From the NCBI GenBank assembly GCA_030019485.1, contig JASEEW010000112.1, forward strand, positions 1-6,196: a stretch of 6,196 nucleotides of DNA, read 5' to 3'. The stretch comes from Thermoplasmatales archaeon. Lineage in GTDB: Archaea > Thermoplasmatota > JASEFT01 > JAUWIS01. The notes under the pieces were generated by a model. That model searched no databases. It was not told the origin of the DNA and saw nothing but the letters and a program-made list of their open reading frames with translations. The position numbers and the translations under genes were made by a program. This document shows, one piece after another, positions 1-5,856 of the stretch (position 1 is its first letter; each line of letters begins with the position of its first letter).

Positions 1-16
1 ATAGAAACTCACTATG

Positions 17-40
17 TTTTTATACACATACGTATAAAAA
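17..40. repeat. Perfect inverted repeat with TATA-like arms
   Basis: The arms TTTTTATAC (17-25) and GTATAAAAA (32-40) are exact reverse complements around a 6-base spacer. Each arm resembles an archaeal TATA box, one per strand. The minus-strand copy is well placed to drive a gene lying left of the window in the same direction as topA. The site could instead be a hairpin, or help end topA transcription, since the minus strand reads T5 here. The rest of 1-117 holds only tiny reading frames without start signals, and I see no gene in it. Confidence 0.5.
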
Positions 41-117
41 GATTGTATATTCTGAATGTCATATAATTACTCATAAAGGAAGTGAACAAGAAAGGTGCAA
101 CTTTTAGATAGAGAATG

Positions 118-2127
118 TTAATGTGTCTTTGTCACATTCCTTCCAGGGCATTCCATGTTTATGCAAAAGCTCATTTGTCCTTTTTTTGTTATGAGTTTTA
201 TGGTTGGCGCGCCGCAAAATTCACATTTTTCGTTCAGTGGAATGATTCTTCCTTTCTGAGGTAGTGGATATGAGTTTGCGCATTTTGGGAAAGAGGTGCA
301 GCCTGCAAACCTTTTACCCTTCTTTGACCTGATTATAATCATTTTATTGCCGCATTCTGGACAGGGGCCAACAATGTTTTCTTCTTCTAACGCAGTTTTT
401 ATTTTTTCACCGATTTTTTCACCGTTTTTTTCAAGAACATCCATGACCTTTTCAAGCATATCCTGACTTTCTGACACAACCTCATCCTGCCTTCTTTTCC
501 CTTCTGCTATTTGATTCATCTCCTCTTCCAATGTGCTTGTCATCCCATGATTTGTTATTGGCTCGGCATAATTTTCCAGCGCTTCTGTTACAGCAAAACC
601 TGTTTTTGTTGGGACAGGCTGTTTGCTCTGAATATATCCTCTGCTGTATAATTTTTTTATGATTTCATGCCTGGTGCTTTTTGTCCCAAGCCCAAGTTTT
701 TCCATGAACTGGATCAGACTGCCCTGGGAGTATCTTTTAGGCGGCTGGGTTTCTTTCTTAAGCATTTCCATTTTAAGTATATTTACAGCATCGTCTTTTT
801 CCAGTACCGGCAGCAGGGTTTCCTTTGTTTTGATGTATGGATAATATTTTCTCCATCCCTGTTCTATGATTCTATATCCTGATGAAATAAATTTTTCATT
901 GTTTACAGATAAACTCACATCTGTGGTTTCAAAAAGCATTTCAGGTGCCAATGTTGCGAAAAATCTTCTCACAACAAGTTCATATATTTTGTGCTGTTCA
1001 GGTGTTAACCTGTTTTTTGGCACTGAAACAGGATGTATTGGAGGATGGTCTGTCGTAAGTTTTTTTCCTCTTGTGGGTTTTAAAACCTTTAGGGACAGTA
1101 TTTCTTTTGCTTCTGGAAACATGGTTGAAAGTTTTTTCAAAATATTTCTCAGGTTCAGGGTTTCAGGGTAAACAGTGTTGTCTGTTCTTGGATAGGATAT
1201 CAACCCCTCCTGATACAGGTTCTCAGCAATACTCATTGCATTGGAGGCAGAAAAACCTAAAGAGGTTGCAGACTGTAAAAACGAGGTTGTGTTAAAAGGC
1301 GCAGGAGGTTTTTCTTTCTTCTGTTTTTTAATCACACTTAAAACAAGGGCTTTTTTTGCGGATTTGATATTTTCAAATATATTTTTTGCTTTTTCATTTT
1401 CCCAAAACCTTCCCTCAACATGTTTTGCGGAGAAACGTTTTTTATCCTTTTCAAAAATTCCCTCTATTTCCCAGTAGGGTTTTGGTTTAAACATTTTTAT
1501 TTCTTTTTCCCTGTCCACTATAAGCCTCAGTGTTGGTGACTGAACCCTTCCAACAGAAAGAAAATATTTCCCAAGCTGCCCTGATGCAAGTGAAATGAAT
1601 CTTGTGAGTGTTGCACCCCACACAAGATCAATAATTTGACGTGTTTCAGCAGATTTTGAAAGGTTATAATCAACATCAGAAAGATTATCAAACGCGTTTG
1701 TTATCTCCTCTTCTGTCAGCGCACTGAATCTTGCTCTTTTGACCCTGATGTCCGGTTTAATCTCTTTTAGAATTTCAAGTGTTTCAACACCAATTAATTC
1801 TCCTTCCCTGTCAAAATCTGTTGCAATAATAATCTCGTTTATATCCTTTGCCAGTTTTTTTAGGCTGTAGGCTATGGCTTTTTCATTCACCTTTTTACAT
1901 GGTGTTACCCTGATCAGTTCCCTTGGTTTTGTTCTGTTCCATAGTACATATTTTTCTGGGTAGTCCAGACCTATTATGTGTCCTCTGAGTCCAACAACCA
2001 TGGATTTGCCGTTCTCAAAAAGATGTATAGGAACACTACCTATTCTTTCTGTTTTAAATTTGCTGTTTGATAGTATTGTTGCTATCCTCAGTGCTGCCAT
2101 GGCTTTTTCACAAATGATGAGTTTCAT
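118..2127 (-). CDS. topA: DNA topoisomerase I, archaeal type IA
   Basis: This type IA topoisomerase cuts one DNA strand through a 5'-phosphotyrosine link and passes the other strand, relaxing negative supercoils in the cytoplasm. The 669-residue protein has the complete architecture. The N-terminal TOPRIM domain carries catalytic Glu7 (in IICEK) and the metal-binding acidic motif DFDREGE, with Asp104, Asp106 and Glu108. The active-site tyrosine is Tyr312 in SYPRTDN, followed by Arg314. Family motifs DHPPIHPV (360-367) and GTKSTRHEII (481-490) follow. The C-terminus has two four-cysteine zinc ribbons (Cys589, 592, 610, 616 and Cys635, 638, 655, 660) for single-strand DNA contact. The start is the Met directly before the first TOPRIM strand, and a TATA-like element lies about 29 bp upstream with no Shine-Dalgarno, so the mRNA is probably leaderless. 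It is transcribed divergently from the transporter gene. I see no missing key residue. Bacterial-type TopB is the nearest alternative name. Confidence 0.96.
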   Translation of the reverse strand: MKLIICEKAMAALRIATILSNSKFKTERIGSVPIHLFENGKSMVVGLRGHIIGLDYPEKYVLWNRTKPRELIRVTPCKKVNEKAIAYSLKKLAKDINEIIIATDFDREGELIGVETLEILKEIKPDIRVKRARFSALTEEEITNAFDNLSDVDYNLSKSAETRQIIDLVWGATLTRFISLASGQLGKYFLSVGRVQSPTLRLIVDREKEIKMFKPKPYWEIEGIFEKDKKRFSAKHVEGRFWENEKAKNIFENIKSAKKALVLSVIKKQKKEKPPAPFNTTSFLQSATSLGFSASNAMSIAENLYQEGLISYPRTDNTVYPETLNLRNILKKLSTMFPEAKEILSLKVLKPTRGKKLTTDHPPIHPVSVPKNRLTPEQHKIYELVVRRFFATLAPEMLFETTDVSLSVNNEKFISSGYRIIEQGWRKYYPYIKTKETLLPVLEKDDAVNILKMEMLKKETQPPKRYSQGSLIQFMEKLGLGTKSTRHEIIKKLYSRGYIQSKQPVPTKTGFAVTEALENYAEPITNHGMTSTLEEEMNQIAEGKRRQDEVVSESQDMLEKVMDVLEKNGEKIGEKIKTALEEENIVGPCPECGNKMIIIRSKKGKRFAGCTSFPKCANSYPLPQKGRIIPLNEKCEFCGAPTIKLITKKGQMSFCINMECPGRNVTKTH

Positions 2128-2151
2128 TTGCTTTTTGTAAATGAGGTATTG

Positions 2152-2161
2152 TTATTTAAAA
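2152..2161 (-). promoter_or_regulatory. topA promoter (TATA box)
   Basis: The minus strand reads TTTTAAATAA, centred about 29 bp before the topA ATG. At the usual archaeal distance of about 25 bp, transcription would start within a few bases of the start codon. No GGTG or GGAG motif lies between box and start, which fits leaderless translation. This is inferred from position and composition only. Confidence 0.6.
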
Positions 2162-2182
2162 CCATCGTACTGACAAATAGCC

Positions 2183-2246
2183 AGTAGATAGTAGTTAGGG
2201 GCCAGAGTGGTCTCCCTAATCCCTAAATACTAAATTCTAACTACTT
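2183..2246. repeat. Degenerate heptamer inverted repeat between divergent promoters
   Basis: Outer arms AGTAGTTAG (2190-2198) and CTAACTACT (2237-2245) are perfect reverse complements. Inside them, TTAGGG (2195-2200) pairs with CCCTAA (2214-2219), and the intervening bases can extend this into a bulged hairpin with a GAG loop. The right half reads as consecutive heptamers CCCTAAT, CCCTAAA, TACTAAA, TTCTAAC (2214-2241). The left half has AGTAGAT and AGTAGTT (2183-2196), which are heptamers of the opposite strand. The element sits between the topA and OPT TATA boxes and overlaps neither. It could be a regulator-binding array, a MITE-like remnant, or a neutral minisatellite; the sequence alone does not decide. 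Confidence 0.55.
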
Positions 2247-2253
2247 GCTTTTA

Positions 2254-2270
2254 CGGGAAATGTTTAAGTA
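2254..2270 (+). promoter_or_regulatory. OPT transporter promoter (BRE and TATA box)
   Basis: A TATA-like TTTAAGTA (2263-2270) is preceded by a purine-rich BRE-like stretch, CGGGAAA (2254-2260). The box centre is about 27-28 bp before the ATG at 2294, so transcription should start at or just before the start codon. No Shine-Dalgarno is present, supporting a leaderless mRNA. Confidence 0.6.
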
Positions 2271-2293
2271 TTCACAAGACTTTTCAATTTCTG

Positions 2294-4384
2294 ATGGGGA
2301 AAGTGAGAAAATACTCGTACAGGGAGCCGCCAACACCAAAGGGATTAAAAGTGATGGAAAAAGGAACATTAACCTGGTTTGACATTGAAATGTTCTCAAA
2401 TCTGAACACTGGATGCATGGAGCAGTATTTTGAGGAGAAAAATAGGGTTGACAGTTTCAAGTTTAAATTCCCATGGAAAAGAGTCATTATAGGCATGCTT
2501 ATCGGTACAGTGTTTGCTGTAATCACAGAGTATGTAGGGTTAAAGGTTGGTATTGCTCTTAGCGGTGGATGGTATGTTGTGTACATTTTAGGGCTGGCAT
2601 TAAAATGGACACCTAACGATACGAACATATCTGCCGGCGCAAGCACAGGTGCTACTTATATTGCAACAGGTTTTATTTTTACATTTCCTGCGCTTTACCT
2701 GCTTGCAAAAGGCTCTATTTTTGATGAGTACAAAATAGGTGGGGAGTTCCTTATTGATGCTGTACCACCTTTATCTGTGGTTCTTATAGCAACCATTATT
2801 AGCGGTTTTCTCGGCGTACTATTTTTTATTATTTTCAGAAGAATATGGCTTGTTGAGGACCCACTGCATGTACCTGGCATAGAGGCAAATATAAAACTGC
2901 TTGACTTGTCACATAGTGTGTCCAAAGGTGCTGCTGAAGAAGCAAGAAAGGCGTTAAAACTCATTTGCGCTTCAACCGCAGCTATAATGGTTTTTGTTGG
3001 TTTACGTGACTGGCCAGTAACCAAAATGACCCCAGATTATGTTAATTATGATATGTACGCCACTGACATAGATCCATACCCTCATGCATCTGCACTTGAT
3101 TTCATATTTAAACATAACACATTTTATGACAAGGTTGATGGTATAATTCAACCTTACTCTACTGCAAAATACACTCATCTGAGTTTTGGTCTTGAACCTA
3201 TAAATTTTGCGATAGGATGGTTTATGAAATGGAGAACAGCTTTTCTGGTGAACTCAGGCACACTGCTTACATGGTTTGTTATAGTTCCACTTGCTGTAAC
3301 CATGAATGTTCCAATATATGATGGTGCTACAGGTACTTATTACAGCATTCAATCAATGGGTGAAATGACTGCATTAGTAGCTTATGCCAGGGTTGCAAGA
3401 ATCATTGCTATAGGCACTATTTTAGGCGGCGGTATTACAGGTTTGATAAAGATGGCACCAGCATTTAAAACAGCAGCTTCAGATGTGATTCAGGCAGGTA
3501 AAGGGGAAAGAAAAGATTTTATTCCTGGCAGGGGATGGTATGAATGGCCTGTTTCACACATAAAAATAATGGCGGTACTCACCCTTATACTTGTTACCCT
3601 AGTTTTCTGGCTTGGAGGGTACCCGTTCATAGCTTCTTTAATATTTTCAATAATACTTGTAGTTACCACCTTTTTCCTTGGTGCTATAGCGGTAAAGGTC
3701 ATGGGTGAAACAGGCTCTGAGCCTGTATCAGGCACCTCATTTATAGTTCTTCTTATACTTATGGGGCTCTTCCTAGCATTAGGGTTAGAACCCGGGACTG
3801 TTGCCGTTATGGCAATAATTGGTACTACAGTGTTTGCAGGGGCAATCTCCATGAGCGGTGACATCATATATGATTTCAAATCAGGTTTGTACTGCGGAAA
3901 CAGACCATACTATCTTATGAAAGGTGAGCTTATTGGCATTGTACCAGGTGCAATTGTGGGTGCCATTGGAGCGGTTCTGCTTTCTAAAGGACTAGCCACA
4001 GGTAAACTGCCACTTATTGCGCCTCAGGCCCATGCATTCGCTACAATGGTTCAGGTAGTGTTTGGGGCTGGAACAATGGTTGTTCATCTGCTTCTCTTAG
4101 GTATTCTTATAGGCGTCTTTATGGAGTTGATAACAGGTATGGGCACAGCATTTGGTCTTGGCATGTATTTCCCGCTTTCTATAGCATTACCAATGCTACT
4201 TGGCGGTGGTTTACGAGACATTTGGGAGAAAAAATGGCTTGAACCTAAAGCGAAAAAGGAGAAATGGGATGAGAGACAGAAAACATTGATGGTTTTGGAT
4301 ACATATATGATTATGACAGGCTTCTTCGTAGGTTCTGCCCTTTTAGGTACCGCAGTTGCTATTTATGTAATGGTAGGCATGTAG
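2294..4384 (+). CDS. OPT-superfamily oligopeptide/metal-chelate transporter
   Basis: This is a 696-residue integral membrane protein of the OPT superfamily, whose members move small peptides or metal-chelate complexes across the cytoplasmic membrane, usually driven by protons. After a polar N-terminus of about 60 residues, hydrophobic segments occur near 63-83, 88-105, 118-138, 155-182, 222-240, 317-337, 362-388, 420-440, 442-468, 480-496, 499-520, 543-564, 575-610, 615-638 and 668-694, close to the roughly 16 helices of the family. Recognisable OPT motifs are EYVGLKVGIALSGG (79-92), ASTGATYIATGFIFTFPAL (116-134), GETGSEPVSG (471-480), SGDIIYDFKSGLYCGNRP (521-538) and LGMYFPLSIALPMLLGGGLR (622-641). 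A long polar segment (about 241-300) rich in Tyr, Asp and His lies between hydrophobic segments. The start follows a TATA box at leaderless distance. A small membrane protein follows 8 bp after the stop. The substrate cannot be assigned. Confidence 0.88.
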   Translation: MGKVRKYSYREPPTPKGLKVMEKGTLTWFDIEMFSNLNTGCMEQYFEEKNRVDSFKFKFPWKRVIIGMLIGTVFAVITEYVGLKVGIALSGGWYVVYILGLALKWTPNDTNISAGASTGATYIATGFIFTFPALYLLAKGSIFDEYKIGGEFLIDAVPPLSVVLIATIISGFLGVLFFIIFRRIWLVEDPLHVPGIEANIKLLDLSHSVSKGAAEEARKALKLICASTAAIMVFVGLRDWPVTKMTPDYVNYDMYATDIDPYPHASALDFIFKHNTFYDKVDGIIQPYSTAKYTHLSFGLEPINFAIGWFMKWRTAFLVNSGTLLTWFVIVPLAVTMNVPIYDGATGTYYSIQSMGEMTALVAYARVARIIAIGTILGGGITGLIKMAPAFKTAASDVIQAGKGERKDFIPGRGWYEWPVSHIKIMAVLTLILVTLVFWLGGYPFIASLIFSIILVVTTFFLGAIAVKVMGETGSEPVSGTSFIVLLILMGLFLALGLEPGTVAVMAIIGTTVFAGAISMSGDIIYDFKSGLYCGNRPYYLMKGELIGIVPGAIVGAIGAVLLSKGLATGKLPLIAPQAHAFATMVQVVFGAGTMVVHLLLLGILIGVFMELITGMGTAFGLGMYFPLSIALPMLLGGGLRDIWEKKWLEPKAKKEKWDERQKTLMVLDTYMIMTGFFVGSALLGTAVAIYVMVGM

Positions 4385-4392
4385 TGGATAAT

Positions 4393-4494
4393 ATGAAGAA
4401 AAAAACAAGGGAATTGTTAATGAAGGCAGCAGCAATACTGATTATTCTTCTGATGATAGTAGCGATATTTGTGCAGCTAATAACAGCACAGTAA
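4393..4494 (+). CDS. Small single-helix membrane protein downstream of OPT
   Basis: This 33-codon frame translates to a lysine-rich N-terminus (MKKKTRELLMK) and one strongly hydrophobic helix at about residues 12-31, ending VQLITAQ. The positive N-terminus predicts an N-in, C-out single-pass topology; a cleaved signal peptide is unlikely because almost nothing follows the helix. It starts 8 bp after the transporter stop. An SD-like GTGGAT lies 3 bases before the ATG, and an in-frame GTG at 4384 overlapping the transporter TAG would add three residues. A T9 tract begins two bases into the 3' side of the stop, so the transcript appears to end right behind this frame. Its position suggests an accessory or stabilising subunit of the OPT transporter; that role is inference. 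I do not recognise a named family. Confidence 0.6.
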   Translation: MKKKTRELLMKAAAILIILLMIVAIFVQLITAQ

Positions 4495-4495
4495 G

Positions 4496-4504
4496 TTTTT
4501 TTTT
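4496..4504 (+). terminator. T9 transcription terminator of the OPT unit
   Basis: Nine consecutive T residues follow the small membrane ORF on the plus strand. Archaeal RNA polymerase commonly terminates at such U-tracts without a hairpin. The tract overlaps the last stop-codon bases of the convergent gene, so the two converging units are separated by only 8 bp. I see no comparable T-tract for the minus-strand gene, whose transcript may run antisense into the OPT end. Confidence 0.6.
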
Positions 4505-4925
4505 ATTCAATCCCCAATTTTCTCCATTTCCTTTTTGCCATAACAATTTCAGGTGCAAGAAAAGCATATTGAAACCTTTGTCCAAGCGTGAACTTCCATG
4601 GTTTCCTTGGAAGTTTTTTCACCAAAGCGTTCAATACCTTTCTAATGTCATTTGTATTTTCATTGTTCACATCATCAAGTTCAATAAAATGCATCATGCC
4701 TGAATGCGTCATCTTTGCATCATATAAATCCATAACGAATTCTGAAGGTTCTTTAACAACAAATCTGAATGCATAAGCAAACTTTGGCATAGGCATTACC
4801 ACCATCAACCTGGTGTAATGCTTCTGGGTTGTTTCCCTTTCAAATTTAAAATTTAACTCCTTTAAAACCTCCCTGAGAACAGTGGATGTGCTTCTTGCAT
4901 TGAATGATATTGGTAGTTGAATCAT
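4503..4925 (-). CDS. Uncharacterised 140-residue protein
   Basis: I do not recognise this family. The protein is soluble in appearance, with no signal peptide or membrane helix. The N-terminal half alternates helix (about 14-24) and strand-like segments (28-45, 50-58, 63-69, 77-83), and the C-terminal part has a helix (91-104) and a basic-aromatic block, KKLPRKPWKFTLGQRFQYAFLAP (starting near 103), then a Lys/Arg/Trp-rich tail. The dense basic and aromatic residues near 107-135 suggest nucleic-acid or ribonucleoprotein contact, but this is only inference. There are no cysteines, so no zinc site. The single Met start lies about 27 bp from a TATA-like element, fitting a leaderless mRNA. It converges on the OPT unit and is divergent from the DUF4438 operon. 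Coding status is supported by its length, its own promoter and a tight fit between neighbours. Confidence 0.75.
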   Translation of the reverse strand: MIQLPISFNARSTSTVLREVLKELNFKFERETTQKHYTRLMVVMPMPKFAYAFRFVVKEPSEFVMDLYDAKMTHSGMMHFIELDDVNNENTNDIRKVLNALVKKLPRKPWKFTLGQRFQYAFLAPEIVMAKRKWRKLGIE

Positions 4926-4947
4926 AATAATGATAATCAGTTAATGT

Positions 4948-4956
4948 GTAAATATT
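4948..4956 (-). promoter_or_regulatory. Promoter of the 140-residue protein gene (TATA-like)
   Basis: The minus strand reads AATATTTAC here, within an A+T-rich stretch, centred about 27 bp before the ATG at 4925. This is the same leaderless spacing seen for topA and the OPT gene. No Shine-Dalgarno lies between. Confidence 0.5.
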
Positions 4957-4975
4957 ATTTGTGGTAAACGTATAG

Positions 4976-4988
4976 CTTCTGTAAGAAG
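4976..4988. repeat. 13-bp hyphenated palindrome between divergent promoters
   Basis: CTTCT and AGAAG are perfect 5-bp arms around a GTA spacer. The site lies between the TATA-like boxes of the two divergent genes, about 20 bp upstream of the DUF4438 box, a reasonable place for a dimeric regulator. Arms this short can arise by chance in A+T-rich DNA. Confidence 0.3.
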
Positions 4989-4998
4989 TAGGCAAATC

Positions 4999-5006
4999 TT
5001 TTTAAC
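4999..5006 (+). promoter_or_regulatory. DUF4438-tsr3 operon promoter (TATA box)
   Basis: TTTTTAAC, preceded by an A-rich BRE-like GCAAATC, is centred about 34 bp before the ATG at 5037. Transcription should start near 5027-5030, giving a leader under about 10 bases. The upstream in-frame ATG at 5019 would fall before the predicted transcription start, which favours 5037 as the true start. Confidence 0.55.
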
Positions 5007-5036
5007 CCATATTCCATTATGTTTTTTGTGGTTTTT

Positions 5037-5648
5037 ATGGTAAAAACAAATAGTAAGAAACTGGTAAACATATCTGTAATTGGTGAGATAACAAGCCCGG
5101 TGATGAGAAGCAACGTCTATAAAATAACGTCTGATGGGAAACCAGTGGTTTTGCCTGGTGTTGGTGGAATAAGATACAATGTCAGGGTTGGTGATTCTGC
5201 ATTGGGATGGGAGGCTGATCATGTTGAGCCTGGTGTGAGTATAAAAAACAAGGAAAAAGAGGATCTTGCAAACAATGCTTTGAACATACTTGCCTGCATC
5301 GGTAACAAAGCCAGGGTTGTCTCAGGTGACGCAAAAAATGAAATTGGTGTTGTAACAGGAAAACACGGCGGTATAGAGCATGTAATAGTTGATTTTCACC
5401 CAAAAACACTGAGGAAAATGGTTATCGGTGACAAGGTAATGGTGGACTCATTTGGTGTTGGCCTGAAAATCCTTGATTTCCCTCATGTTAAGGTAATGAA
5501 CATTGATCCAAGGGTTCTTGAAAAACTGTCCCTGAAAAAAAAGAATGATAAACTTGTTGTGCCTGTAACACATATAATTCCTGCAAAAATAATGGGCTCA
5601 GGTATCAACAGTCAAAGAATACAGGTTAAACAATCTGAGACTGGGTGA
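5037..5648 (+). CDS. DUF4438-family protein, N-terminal part (frame broken)
   Basis: This 203-residue frame matches what I know of the DUF4438 family, a conserved soluble protein of unknown function in archaea and some bacteria. Conserved-looking blocks include VISVIGEI-type opening (NISVIGEI), LPGVGGIRYNV, GDSALGWEADHVEPGVSI, NNALNILACIGN, VSGDAKNEIGVVTGKHGGIEHV, VMNIDPRVLEKL and VPVTHIIPAKIMGSG. Gly-, His- and Asp-rich patches suggest a ligand or metal site, which is inference. I chose Met at 5037, not 5019, because the predicted transcription start lies between them. After KIMGSGINS the frame drifts into 11 unrelated residues and stops at TGA 5646-5648, while the rest of the domain continues in the +1 frame. 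So this is the front of a frameshifted gene, unless the organism makes the protein in two pieces. Confidence 0.82.
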   Translation: MVKTNSKKLVNISVIGEITSPVMRSNVYKITSDGKPVVLPGVGGIRYNVRVGDSALGWEADHVEPGVSIKNKEKEDLANNALNILACIGNKARVVSGDAKNEIGVVTGKHGGIEHVIVDFHPKTLRKMVIGDKVMVDSFGVGLKILDFPHVKVMNIDPRVLEKLSLKKKNDKLVVPVTHIIPAKIMGSGINSQRIQVKQSETG

Positions 5649-5652
5649 TTTT

Positions 5653-5856
5653 GTGGCGATAACAGATGCAGATCATTCATACGGACGGATATATAAGAAA
5701 AACGCTGTTTCTGTAGGTGTAGTTGCACACACAGATTGTGTTATCTCAGGACATGGACCTGGTGTTACAACAGTTTTCACATCATCTAAAGGGATGATAA
5801 CACCAAAGATTGACAGAAACGCAAATCTTGCACACATCCTAAAACTGAGAAAATGA
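5653..5856 (+). CDS. DUF4438-family protein, C-terminal part (frame broken)
   Basis: The +1 frame carries the C-terminal part of the same domain: GDFVAITDADHSYGRIYKK, VSVGVVAHTDCVISGHGPGVTT, then PKIDRNANLAHILKLRK. Family-like residues also precede the listed start: from about 5611 this frame reads VKEYRLNNLRLGDF, so the domain crosses the apparent start and the real junction with the front part lies near 5604-5622. If translated alone it would start at GTG 5653, five codons into that block, preceded by an SD-like GGTGA (5644-5648) 4 bases away that coincides with the upstream stop. This makes re-initiation possible. The upstream limit of the frame is TAA at 5590-5592. Its TGA overlaps the tsr3 ATG. 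A frameshift mutation or assembly error is the simplest explanation. Confidence 0.75.
   Translation: MAITDADHSYGRIYKKNAVSVGVVAHTDCVISGHGPGVTTVFTSSKGMITPKIDRNANLAHILKLRK

Noticed and set aside
12..74. A 20-codon minus-strand frame in the left non-coding region
   Set aside because: It has no start signal, no recognisable composition and crosses the TATA-like palindrome; it is expected by chance.
659..1477. Several plus-strand frames of 60-100 codons opposite topA
   Set aside because: They overlap one another and the intact topA coding sequence, are rich in Phe and Ser from antisense reading of Lys and Gly codons, and have no family resemblance.
2195..2227. Telomere-like TTAGGG/CCCTAA sequence as a chromosome-end repeat
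   Set aside because: Only one or two degenerate copies are present, internal between genes; the heptamer inverted repeat explains it better.
3490..3879. A 129-codon minus-strand frame inside the OPT gene
   Set aside because: It is opposite conserved transporter motifs and mirrors the codon bias of the real gene; there is no promoter or start signal for it.
5019..5036. Upstream in-frame ATG for the DUF4438 gene
   Set aside because: It lies only about 16 bp from the TATA box, before the expected transcription start, and would add a hydrophobic FFVVF stretch that does not fit a soluble protein.
4941..5222. A 93-codon minus-strand frame over the DUF4438 promoter and N-terminus
   Set aside because: It overlaps a clear family match on the plus strand and both promoters of the divergent region, and its translation shows no domain character.
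5640..5660. Programmed +1 frameshift at the GGG TGA stop of the DUF4438 front part
   Set aside because: Shifting at the stop would keep 11 unrelated residues and lose the family-like block that the +1 frame already encodes from about 5611. The change must lie further upstream, where no obvious slippery stop context is seen.
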